From Bacillota bacterium (GTDB lineage Bacteria > Bacillota > Clostridia > Tissierellales > Peptoniphilaceae), in assembly GCA_023418835.1 (NCBI GenBank), contig JAEZYW010000057.1:1-5839 (forward strand): a stretch of DNA of 5,839 nucleotides. The letters are read 5' to 3'. Below the pieces are notes generated by a model. It saw nothing but the letters and a program-made list of their open reading frames with translations. It made no database searches and was not told the origin of the DNA. A program made the translations under genes and the position numbers. Every line of letters starts with the position of its first letter. The first letter of the stretch is position 1. Below are positions 1 through 5,802 of this stretch, piece by piece.

Positions 1-2
1 AT

Positions 3-638
3 AGATTTTATTTAGATTTTAAATTTGCCAGTGGAAATGGAATGGGAAGATATCAAACCTATAGCGATAAACTTGGAACTAATCAAAACGTTGCAATGAA
101 TATTGTAACAAGCGGCCCAGACCACGAGCTAGAACAAATTAGAGATGGATTTTCTAGAATGATTACAATGGCAGAGAATAGAATTTTTATCCAAACTGCC
201 TATTTTATTCCTGACGATGGACTATTTAAAGATTTGAGAATGGCAGCCTATTCTGGAGTGGACGTTAGAATAATGGTTCCAAAAAAACCAGACCATCCCT
301 TTGTAAAAAGTGCATCTAGGAGCTATCTAGGAGAATTACTTAAGTTTGGTGCAAAAATTTATTATTACGAAGAACACGGATTTTTACACTCAAAAGTAAT
401 AATTGTAGACAACTTTATTTCCAGTGTGGGAACCGCAAACTTTGATATTCGATCCTTTTCTTTAAATTTTGAGATAAATGCTTTCATTTACGATTATGGA
501 GTGAATCACAAATTAGCTCAACAATTTGAAATGGATATAGAAGAATGCGAACATTATACTTTAGAAAAATATTTTAACAGAAGTATTGGAGAAAAGGCTA
601 TGGAGTCCGTATCTAGACTTCTATCGCCAGTACTATAA
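3..638 (+). CDS. cls: Cardiolipin synthase, C-terminal part (gene cut by window start)
   Basis: Membrane-associated phospholipase-D superfamily enzyme that joins two phosphatidylglycerol molecules (or an equivalent donor) into cardiolipin. The frame is open from base 3, so the Met at 42 is internal; about 211 residues are present of a family length near 480-510. The visible part is the second PLD domain: the segment YFIPDDGLFKDLRMAAYSG, then the HKD motif HSKVIIVD (His codon at 387, then Lys and Asp in HxKx4D spacing) followed by GTANFDIRS, and the typical C-terminal end SRLLSPVL. The first HKD motif and the N-terminal membrane segments, if present, lie upstream of the window. The TAA stop at 636-638 overlaps the ribosome binding site of the next gene, so the two are probably co-transcribed. 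No defect is visible. Another PLD-family phosphatidyltransferase is possible, but the motif context and C-terminus fit bacterial Cls best. Confidence 0.93.
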   Translation, partial: RFYLDFKFASGNGMGRYQTYSDKLGTNQNVAMNIVTSGPDHELEQIRDGFSRMITMAENRIFIQTAYFIPDDGLFKDLRMAAYSGVDVRIMVPKKPDHPFVKSASRSYLGELLKFGAKIYYYEEHGFLHSKVIIVDNFISSVGTANFDIRSFSLNFEINAFIYDYGVNHKLAQQFEMDIEECEHYTLEKYFNRSIGEKAMESVSRLLSPVL

Positions 639-642
639 GGAG
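637..642 (+). promoter_or_regulatory. Ribosome binding site of the aminotransferase-like gene
   Basis: AAGGAG six bases before the ATG at 649. It overlaps the last two bases of the cls stop codon. It decides the start: an in-frame ATG at 586 lies inside cls, has no such site, and would add residues unlike the family. The aminotransferase family begins close to the 649 Met. Confidence 0.8.
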
Positions 643-648
643 ATTAAT

Positions 649-1464
649 ATGATAAATGAAGCCGTAGGAAAAAATCTCGTTTTTAATGGTGAGATTGAAG
701 AAGCAGGATTTAATGAACACTTTGAAGAGATAAATGAAAATCCATTATACGAAGTGGTTACTGTTCTACAAGGTATTCCAGTATTTTTTGAAGAGCATAT
801 GGAAAGATTAGTTCACACTTCTGAAATACTTGACTTGGAAATGAATAGAAATGTAGAAGAATTAAAAGAAGATTTCTATCATCTAATTTCTGCAAATGAG
901 ATAGAAGAAGGATATATAAAACTGGTTATGTCAGAAGATATTTGCTTGGTCTATCAGTACTGGGATAAAGGACCCACTGAGGAAGAATTAGAAAATGGAA
1001 TTGACGTAGTTTTGTTCGATTTTGAAAGGGACAATCCCAACGCTAAAGTTTTTTATACGGATTTTAAAGCTGAGGTCGCCAAGTATTTAATTCAAACAGA
1101 AGCCTATGAAGCTTTACTTCGAACAGAAGATGGTGAACTCTTAGAAGGAAGCAGAACGAATTAGTATTTCACATCCAATGGAAAAGTTATAACTGCTCCA
1201 GATGACAGAGTTCTTATGGGAATTACTAGAAAAAGATTAGAAAAGATTTTCGAACTAAATAATATCCCTGTTGAAAAGAGAGTTATAAGAGACATTGACT
1301 TAGTGGACATAGACGGTGCTTTTATTTCTGGAACTACAGTGGGGGTGCTTCCAATAAGGGCAATTGAAAGTATTGAGTTAAATTCTCAAAAAATTGATTT
1401 AATCAAAAAAGTTATTTCAGGATATAAACAACTTCAACAAGAATATATCAATAAAAGAAAGTAA
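649..1464 (+). pseudogene. Class IV (fold type IV PLP) aminotransferase-like gene with in-frame TAG
   Basis: Relative of branched-chain/D-amino-acid aminotransferases and aminodeoxychorismate lyase; the substrate cannot be told from sequence. Codons 1-171 run from the ATG at 649 to a TAG at 1162-1164. The same frame then continues without another stop to TAA at 1462-1464, giving 271 positions including the amber, a normal family length of about 270-290. Family marks on both sides: FEEHMERL with a candidate phosphate-binding Arg53, AYEALL near 152-157, EGSRTN at 166-171 directly before the stop, then YFTSNGKVITAPD, GITRKRLEKI, and FISGTTVGVLPI near 225-236. The TAG sits where relatives carry a hydrophobic residue (N-I/L/V-F); a TTG Leu to TAG change would explain it. 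Translation would give a 171-residue fragment lacking half of the PLP domain. A restart at the Met at 1216 would yield only 82 residues and has no good ribosome binding site. I call it a recent pseudogene; sequencing error or read-through remain possible. Confidence 0.8.
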
Positions 1465-1489
1465 ATTTATTTTTAATTAACAGATTTTA

Positions 1490-1502
1490 AAACAGCCTAA
1501 GG
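1490..1502 (+). repeat. 13-base direct repeat, copy 1
   Basis: AAACAGCCTAAGG, identical to 1629-1641. Because copy 2 contains the 5' arm of the terminator hairpin, copy 1 can pair with the same 3' arm (GGCTGTTT, 1642-1649) and compete with it. Confidence 0.85.
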
Positions 1503-1628
1503 AGTGTATTAAGAATATTGACAAACTTATTAAAAGGTCGAAGATAACATCCTTTTGAGACCATTTCATGGCCTGCCGGCCCGAGGGTAGTCGAAAAAGG
1601 ATTTATCGAGACCTTTGTCTTCAGCCTT

Positions 1629-1641
1629 AAACAGCCTAAGG
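1629..1641 (+). repeat. 13-base direct repeat, copy 2
   Basis: AAACAGCCTAAGG, identical to 1490-1502. This copy supplies the 5' arm and loop of the terminator hairpin. Confidence 0.85.
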
Positions 1642-1654
1642 GGCTGTTTTTTTT
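1629..1654 (+). terminator. Intrinsic (Rho-independent) terminator
   Basis: Stem AAACAGCC (1629-1636) with GGCTGTTT (1642-1649), a five-base loop TAAGG, and a run of eight T (1647-1654) that starts inside the stem. It ends the putative RNA and any read-through from the aminotransferase, and insulates the hyd operon, whose own promoter lies about 60 bases downstream. The opposite strand lacks a matching T-run, so it acts on + strand transcripts. Confidence 0.88.
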
Positions 1655-1687
1655 ATTTAAATATAAAAATTACTCCAAATTAAAAGT

Positions 1688-1705
1688 TTGTTATTTAATT
1701 ATCTA
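1688..1705 (+). promoter_or_regulatory. Rex-operator-like sequence over the -35 region
   Basis: TTGTTATTTAATTATCTA agrees at 11 of 14 fixed positions with the Rex consensus TTGTTAA-N4-TTAACAA as I remember it; the left half TTGTTA is perfect and the right half is degenerate. It covers the -35 position of the promoter of the hyd operon, where a bound repressor would block polymerase. Rex senses the NADH/NAD+ ratio and controls fermentation and hydrogenase genes in clostridia. A second TTGTTA half lies at 1713-1718 over the extended -10. In DNA this AT-rich a partial match can arise by chance. Confidence 0.35.
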
Positions 1706-1722
1706 CTTTATTTTGTTATAAT
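1694..1722 (+). promoter_or_regulatory. SigA-type extended -10 promoter of the hyd operon
   Basis: TATAAT at 1717-1722 is preceded by TG one base upstream (TGTTATAAT), a perfect extended -10. The -35 at 17-base spacing, TTTAAT (1694-1699), is weak, which the extended -10 can compensate. Predicted start is near 1729-1731, giving a leader of about 25 bases before the ATG at 1756. It lies after the terminator, so the hyd genes need not depend on the upstream transcript. Confidence 0.8.
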
Positions 1723-1755
1723 TAATCCTGATGTTAGAAAAGTGGAGGTAGGATT

Positions 1756-2013
1756 ATGAACAAAAGAATAGCTGTTGTCAGTGCGATTTTGGAAGATCCT
1801 ATTAATTGTCAAAGGGAATTCAACACCCTAGTAGCTGAATATCACAAAATAGTTAGGGGCAGAATGGGAATCCCTTTTAAAGATGAGGGGATGTCCGTTG
1901 TAAGTATTACCGTTGTGGGAACTATGGATGAGATAAACGAGTTTACTGGAAAGCTTGGAAAGATCAACCATATTACTGTAAAAACTGCCATTTCCAAAAA
2001 GGAAATATCATGA
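1756..2013 (+). CDS. TM1266-family iron-only hydrogenase system putative regulator
   Basis: An 85-residue soluble protein of the family named after Thermotoga TM1266, commonly annotated as the iron-only hydrogenase system regulator and usually encoded beside hydE/hydG/hydF. The sequence fits a single ACT-like alpha/beta fold related to the C-terminal domain of NikR: a first strand IAVVSAIL, helix near 19-33, the RGRMGIPF loop with DEGMSVVSITVVG (strands around 45-55), a helix at 56-66, and a last strand HITVKTAIS. No helix-turn-helix or ribbon-helix-helix is visible, so a DNA-binding role is not supported by the sequence itself; effector sensing or protein contact is equally possible. GGAGGT (1744-1749) six bases before the ATG fixes the start. 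It is the first gene of the operon, and its TGA overlaps the hydE ATG (ATGA), which suggests translational coupling. The family assignment is firm; the function is not. Confidence 0.88.
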   Translation: MNKRIAVVSAILEDPINCQREFNTLVAEYHKIVRGRMGIPFKDEGMSVVSITVVGTMDEINEFTGKLGKINHITVKTAISKKEIS

Positions 2014-3086
2014 CGGTGGAACAAAAATTTGTAAATGAAAAAACCTTAAAGCTTATAGAAAAACTTTATATTAAAAACGATCTAGAAGATGGAGAGCTTT
2101 TATATTTACTAGACAATATAAATGAAAAAGAAAAGGAATATCTTTTTTCTCTAGCTAAAAAAACTAGGAATGAAGTTTATGAAAATAGAGTTTATCTAAG
2201 GGGTTTAATTGAATTTACAAATTACTGCAATAAAAGATGCGTATATTGCGGAATTAACGCATCAAATAGAAATGTTAAAAGATACAGGCTTACTAAAGAT
2301 GAAATATTAGATTCTTGTATAAAGGGAAAAGAGCTTGGATTTAGCACTTTTGTATTGCAAGGTGGAGAAGATAAATTTTTTACCGATGAAATGATCTGCG
2401 ACATAGTAAAATCCATAAAATTTAAAATTCCAGACTGTGCTGTAACCCTTTCCATTGGCGAAAGGGAACTTGAAAGTTATAAGGCTTTTAAAGAAGCGGG
2501 AGTAGATAGGTATTTATTAAGACACGAAACTACAAATAACGATTTATACACTAGACTTCATCCAAATTCAAAATTACAAAATAGAATGGAATGTTTGAAA
2601 AATTTAAAAGATTTAGGATTTCAGACGGGGGCAGGATTTATGGTAGGCTTGCCTGGATATGAAACCAAAGACTATGTTAAGGATTTGAGATTTTTAAAAA
2701 ATCTACAACCTGAAATGGTGGGAATTGGACCTTTTATTCCCCATGAAGATACAAAAATGAAACACTGCAAATCGGGAGACTTAAAGACCGTTCTTTTAAT
2801 CCTCGCTATAGTTAGATTGCTATTGCCAAAGGTTTTATTACCTGCAACTACGGCACTTTCGACTATAGATCCAAAGGGAAGAAAAAAGGGACTAAATGTA
2901 GGGGGAAATGTAATTATGCCCAACTTAACTCCCAGAATTTATAGGGAAGATTACTCCCTATATAATGAAAAGATGATTACAGGAAGTGAATCCGTAGAAG
3001 AATTGGAATTGATAAAAAAACAATTGGAAGACTATGGATATATCTGTGATATGTCTAAAGGCGATAGCAAAATGATTGACAATTAA
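2010..3086 (+). CDS. hydE: [FeFe] hydrogenase H-cluster radical SAM maturase HydE
   Basis: Cytosolic radical SAM enzyme of H-cluster assembly. In current models it acts on the Fe(CO)2(CN)-cysteine synthon released by HydG and converts it, by adenosyl radical chemistry, into the precursor from which the dithiomethylamine-bridged diiron unit is built. The 358 residues match the family length (about 345-360). The radical SAM motif is CNKRCVYC with Cys73, Cys77 and Cys80, in a TIM barrel. Other family segments are LQGGEDKFF, RYLLRHETTN, AGFMVGLPGYE, VGIGPFIPHEDT and NVIMPNLTP. The C-terminal CX7CX2C triad that binds a second cluster in Thermotoga HydE is absent, as in other members; that cluster is dispensable there. 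AAGGAA (1999-2004) precedes the ATG by five bases, and the start overlaps the upstream stop by four bases. BioB, ThiH and HydG are relatives, but the RHET and PNLTP segments and the gene order fit HydE. Confidence 0.96.
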   Translation: MTVEQKFVNEKTLKLIEKLYIKNDLEDGELLYLLDNINEKEKEYLFSLAKKTRNEVYENRVYLRGLIEFTNYCNKRCVYCGINASNRNVKRYRLTKDEILDSCIKGKELGFSTFVLQGGEDKFFTDEMICDIVKSIKFKIPDCAVTLSIGERELESYKAFKEAGVDRYLLRHETTNNDLYTRLHPNSKLQNRMECLKNLKDLGFQTGAGFMVGLPGYETKDYVKDLRFLKNLQPEMVGIGPFIPHEDTKMKHCKSGDLKTVLLILAIVRLLLPKVLLPATTALSTIDPKGRKKGLNVGGNVIMPNLTPRIYREDYSLYNEKMITGSESVEELELIKKQLEDYGYICDMSKGDSKMIDN

Positions 3087-3135
3087 TAAAAAACATCTGA
3101 CAAAAAAGAAAAATCTGATTTGAAAGGAAGAAAAA

Positions 3136-4539
3136 ATGAATAATAAGAGATTTGAAGAAAATGTAAAGATTGATAGGGAATATATACTATCTCTTTTAGA
3201 GAATGCAAAAAATACTACTGAAGAAGAAATAGATTTAATTTTAGAAAAAGCAAAAAATAAAAAGGGTTTAGAACACTTTGAAATAGCTGCACTTTTAGAA
3301 ATAAAAAACGAAGATCAAATTAAAAAACTTTTTGAAATAGCAGGAAAAATAAAAAAAGATGTCTATGGAAATAGAGTTGTCTTGTTTGCCCCTTTATATA
3401 TCAGCTACTACTGTGTAAACAATTGCGTCTATTGCGGATATAAATGCAACAACAAATTTGACAGAAGAAAACTGACTATGGAGGAAATTAGAAAAGAAGT
3501 TGAAATTTTAGAACAAATGGGACACAAAAGGCTCGCCCTAGAAGTAGGGGAAGATGATGAGAATTGCCCAATGGAATACATTTTAGAATCCATAGATACA
3601 ATTTACGACACATACAATAAAAACGGCGTCATAAGAAGAATAAATGTAAATATAGCGGCAACAACTGTAGAGAACTACAGAAAATTAAAAGAAGCTGAAA
3701 TTGGAACTTATATACTATTCCAAGAAACTTATGACGAAAAAGTCTATAAAAAAATGCACCCAAATTGCGTAAAAGGAAATTATGAATATCACACAACCGC
3801 TTTCGATAGAGCTATGGAAGCGGGAATTGATGATGTTGGCGGTGGCGTTTTATTTGGATTAGGGGATCCTAAATTCGAAGTTTTGGGTTTGATGATCCAC
3901 AACGAACATTTGGAAAAGAAATTTGGAGTAGGATTTCACACCATCTCCGTTCCTAGACTTAGACCTGCAGAGGGAATGTCTATGGAAAAATTTCCCAATC
4001 TTTTAGATGACGATACCTTCAAAAAAATTGTGGCAATAATTCGAATAGCTGTACCATATACAGGCATGATTCTTTCCACTAGAGAAGATGCACAAATGAG
4101 AAAAGAACTTTTAGAATACGGAATTTCCCAGGTCAGTGCAGGTTCTTGCACAGGGGTAGGAGGATATGAAGAGGCTTTAAGTGGAAAGAAAATAGATCAA
4201 TTTGAAACGGCAGATGACAGATCTCCAATTGAAGTGATAGAAGATTTAGTGGACCATGATTACATTCCCAGCTATTGCACTGCGTGTTATAGAACGGGGA
4301 GGACGGGAGAAAAATTTATGAATATTGCTAAATCTGAAAAAATTCAATATATGTGCAAACCCAATGCCCTAACCACTTTGATGGAGTATGCTGTGGATTA
4401 TGGTGAAGAAGAATTTTTAAATAAAGTTGAAAATTTTGTCAGAGATCAAGCAGATACAATTGATAGAGAAGATATTAAGAAATTTACACTAGAAAATATA
4501 GATAAGCTAAAAAACGGCGAAAGAGATTTATTTATCTAA
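3136..4539 (+). CDS. hydG: [FeFe] hydrogenase H-cluster radical SAM maturase HydG (tyrosine lyase)
   Basis: Radical SAM tyrosine lyase: it splits L-tyrosine to p-cresol and dehydroglycine, then makes CO and CN- and releases an Fe(CO)2(CN)-cysteine unit for the H-cluster. The 467 residues match the usual length (about 465-475). The SAM-cluster motif is CVNNCVYC with Cys93, Cys97 and Cys100. The C-terminal auxiliary cluster motif CX2CX22C is complete: Cys381, Cys384 and Cys407. This extension separates HydG from the related thiamine enzyme ThiH, which lacks it. The segment FHTISVPRLRPAEG contains His268, by position the likely ligand of the labile fifth iron. Also visible are LALEVGEDDENCP, ILFQETYDE, GGGVLFGLGDP and STREDAQMR. 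AAGGA (3124-3128) lies seven bases before the ATG. The 49-base gap after hydE has no terminator, only two ATCTGA repeats of no evident meaning. All expected catalytic residues are present, so it should be functional. Confidence 0.97.
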   Translation: MNNKRFEENVKIDREYILSLLENAKNTTEEEIDLILEKAKNKKGLEHFEIAALLEIKNEDQIKKLFEIAGKIKKDVYGNRVVLFAPLYISYYCVNNCVYCGYKCNNKFDRRKLTMEEIRKEVEILEQMGHKRLALEVGEDDENCPMEYILESIDTIYDTYNKNGVIRRINVNIAATTVENYRKLKEAEIGTYILFQETYDEKVYKKMHPNCVKGNYEYHTTAFDRAMEAGIDDVGGGVLFGLGDPKFEVLGLMIHNEHLEKKFGVGFHTISVPRLRPAEGMSMEKFPNLLDDDTFKKIVAIIRIAVPYTGMILSTREDAQMRKELLEYGISQVSAGSCTGVGGYEEALSGKKIDQFETADDRSPIEVIEDLVDHDYIPSYCTACYRTGRTGEKFMNIAKSEKIQYMCKPNALTTLMEYAVDYGEEEFLNKVENFVRDQADTIDREDIKKFTLENIDKLKNGERDLFI

Positions 4540-4551
4540 AAATTTTTTAGG

Positions 4552-4557
4552 AAAGGA
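4552..4557 (+). promoter_or_regulatory. Ribosome binding site of hydF, long spacing
   Basis: AAAGGA stands 12 bases before the ATG at 4570, longer than the 5-7 bases of the other genes here; GAGAG at 4561-4565 is a weak nearer alternative. The start is kept because MKGTPLANRK matches the short N-terminus that precedes the P-loop in HydF relatives. Translation may be weaker than for hydE and hydG. Confidence 0.55.
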
Positions 4558-4569
4558 CAAGAGAGCTTT

Positions 4570-5802
4570 ATGAAAGGAACACCATTAGCCAATAGAAAGA
4601 CAATTGTAATAATTGGGAATCGAAATAGCGGCAAATCCACATTGTTTAATAAAATAATAGGGCAAGAAAAATCAATAGTATCAAACTATCCTGGAACTAC
4701 AACGGATCCAGTAATAAAAGCCATGGAATTAATAGGTTTTGGACCTGTGAAAATCGTAGATACAGCAGGTATTGACGACGTTGGTAAACTGGGAGAAATG
4801 AGGGCAAGAAAAAGCGAAGAAGAGATGTTGGAAGGGGATTTGATTATCCACGTCATTAGCATAGAAGATATTTTTTCAAAACAAGAAATAGATTTAAAAA
4901 CAATTAAAAACCTTGTGGAAGAAAAAATAAAACCTTTCAAAGAAAAATATAAAAAACTAAATAAAAAATATTTATTTGTAATTAACAAATGCGATAAATA
5001 CAATTTAAGAAAAATTTGGACTTTAAATGAAGAATTTAAAGACTTTGTATTTACTGCTTCTTTGGAAAAGGGCAAAGAGGAAAATTGGTACGATTTATTA
5101 ATAAACAAAATAACTGAAACTTTAAAAGAAGTGGAAGAAGAAGTGAGTTTGACTAAGGGATTATTAAAGCCAGGAGATACTGCACTTTTAGTCGTGCCAA
5201 TTGATTCAGAAGCTCCTAAAGGTAGATTGATATTGCCTCAAGTTCAATTAATTAGAGATTGTTTGGACAATGGGATTAAAGTAATTGTGACAAGGGATGC
5301 GGAACTTAAGGAGTGCATTGAGGAAAATCTTAAAATCGATTTGGTGGTGATAGATTCCAAGATATTTGGAAAAGTCAGCGAAATTCTTCCAAAAGAATAT
5401 AGACTTACTAGCTTTTCCATTCTATTTGCCAGACAAAAGGGGGATATAAATCAATTTTTAGAAGGGGCAAAAGCCGTGGAAGATTTAAAGGATGGGGACA
5501 AAGTTTTAATTTCAGAATCATGTACCCACACAACATCCCATGAAGATATTGGCACGATTTTAATACCAAAACTTTTAAAAAAGAAAACGGGAAAAGATAT
5601 TAATTTTGATTTTATTAACGGAAGAATGAATGTAGAAAATCTTTCGGATTATTCTTTAATAGTCCAATGTGGCGGATGTATGATTACGAGGCTTAATATG
5701 CTCAATAGAATTCAATCAGCCAATGAAAAGAATATTCCCATAACAAATTATGGAGTTTTGCTTGCATATTTGAACGGAGTATTTGAAAGGGCAATTTATT
5801 AA
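4570..5802 (+). CDS. hydF: [FeFe] hydrogenase H-cluster maturation GTPase HydF
   Basis: GTPase and Fe-S scaffold that takes the [2Fe] precursor made with HydE and HydG and passes it to apo-HydA; GTP hydrolysis is thought to control partner exchange. The 410 residues fit the family. N-terminal Era/TrmE-like G domain: P-loop GNRNSGKS (16-23), switch PGTTTDPV (41-48), DTAG (64-67), NKCD (139-142) and a G5-like TAS (162-164). A dimerisation domain follows, then the C-terminal [4Fe-4S] domain with CTH (Cys318, His320) and CGGC (Cys367, Cys370), in CxHx46CxxC spacing. Many relatives have HCxxC here; this protein has Gln366 in place of that His, so the fourth iron site may be open or bound by another ligand. 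It follows hydG by 30 bases and is the last gene seen in the operon. No terminator is visible in the 37 bases after it, so the operon may run on. Function should be intact. Confidence 0.96.
   Translation: MKGTPLANRKTIVIIGNRNSGKSTLFNKIIGQEKSIVSNYPGTTTDPVIKAMELIGFGPVKIVDTAGIDDVGKLGEMRARKSEEEMLEGDLIIHVISIEDIFSKQEIDLKTIKNLVEEKIKPFKEKYKKLNKKYLFVINKCDKYNLRKIWTLNEEFKDFVFTASLEKGKEENWYDLLINKITETLKEVEEEVSLTKGLLKPGDTALLVVPIDSEAPKGRLILPQVQLIRDCLDNGIKVIVTRDAELKECIEENLKIDLVVIDSKIFGKVSEILPKEYRLTSFSILFARQKGDINQFLEGAKAVEDLKDGDKVLISESCTHTTSHEDIGTILIPKLLKKKTGKDINFDFINGRMNVENLSDYSLIVQCGGCMITRLNMLNRIQSANEKNIPITNYGVLLAYLNGVFERAIY

Larger units (their letters stand above)
1490..1654 (+). ncRNA. Putative structured RNA ending in an intrinsic terminator (family not identified; 6S-like shape)
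   Basis: The gap between the aminotransferase and the hyd operon can fold into a long rod. AAAGGTC (1533-1539) pairs with GACCTTT (1610-1616), GATAA (1543-1547) with TTATC (1603-1607), ATCCTTTT (1549-1556) with AAAAGGAT (1595-1602), and GAC (1559-1561) with GTC (1590-1592). These 23 pairs are broken only by GAA/GA, a bulged C1548 and a GA/GA mismatch, and are capped by GGCC-TGCC-GGCC (1570-1581). Outside the rod is a large one-sided bubble (1503-1532 against 1617-1624), then TAAGG/CCTTA (1498-1502 with 1625-1629) and AAACAGCC/GGCTGTTT (1490-1497 with 1642-1649). The T-run after the last hairpin sets the + strand and the 3' end. Closing stem, large bubble and rod recall 6S RNA, but I do not recognise its conserved bases. 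It shows no SRP, tmRNA, RNase P or T-box signature. The 5' end is a guess, since no convincing promoter is visible before it; it could also be a 3' UTR or leader. Confidence 0.55.

Noticed and set aside
586..648. Upstream in-frame ATG at 586 as the aminotransferase start
   Set aside because: It lies inside the cls coding sequence, lacks a ribosome binding site and adds residues unlike the family; the ATG at 649 has AAGGAG at the right distance.
1162..1164. Pyrrolysine insertion at the TAG
   Set aside because: Relatives have a buried hydrophobic residue at this position, no pyl genes are seen in the window, and pyrrolysine is rare outside methylamine methyltransferases. Kept only as a remote option in the finding.
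1216..1464. Separate 82-residue gene starting at 1216
   Set aside because: It is the C-terminal part of the interrupted aminotransferase in the same frame (GITRKR, FISGTT motifs), with no convincing ribosome binding site.
1518..1548. Promoter with perfect -35 TTGACA at 1518-1523
   Set aside because: At 17-base spacing the -10 is AAGATA, and GATAAC fits only at 19. A start there would cut off the 5' side of the RNA rod, whose pairing indicates it is transcribed as a whole.
1490..1654. SRP RNA, tmRNA, RNase P RNA, T-box leader or a known riboswitch
   Set aside because: None of the signature bases I know for these families (SRP domain IV, T-box GGTGG-ACC, GEMM, TPP or others) is present.
3087..3135. 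Two ATCTGA repeats between hydE and hydG as a regulatory element
   Set aside because: Six-base copies in A-rich spacer with no hairpin or T-run; chance is sufficient.
4686..5108. Minus-strand open frame of 140 codons opposite hydF
   Set aside because: It lies fully within the conserved G domain of hydF, has no family features and is a by-product of the AT-rich codon pattern. The shorter minus-strand frames opposite hydE, hydG and the TM1266-like gene are rejected for the same reason.
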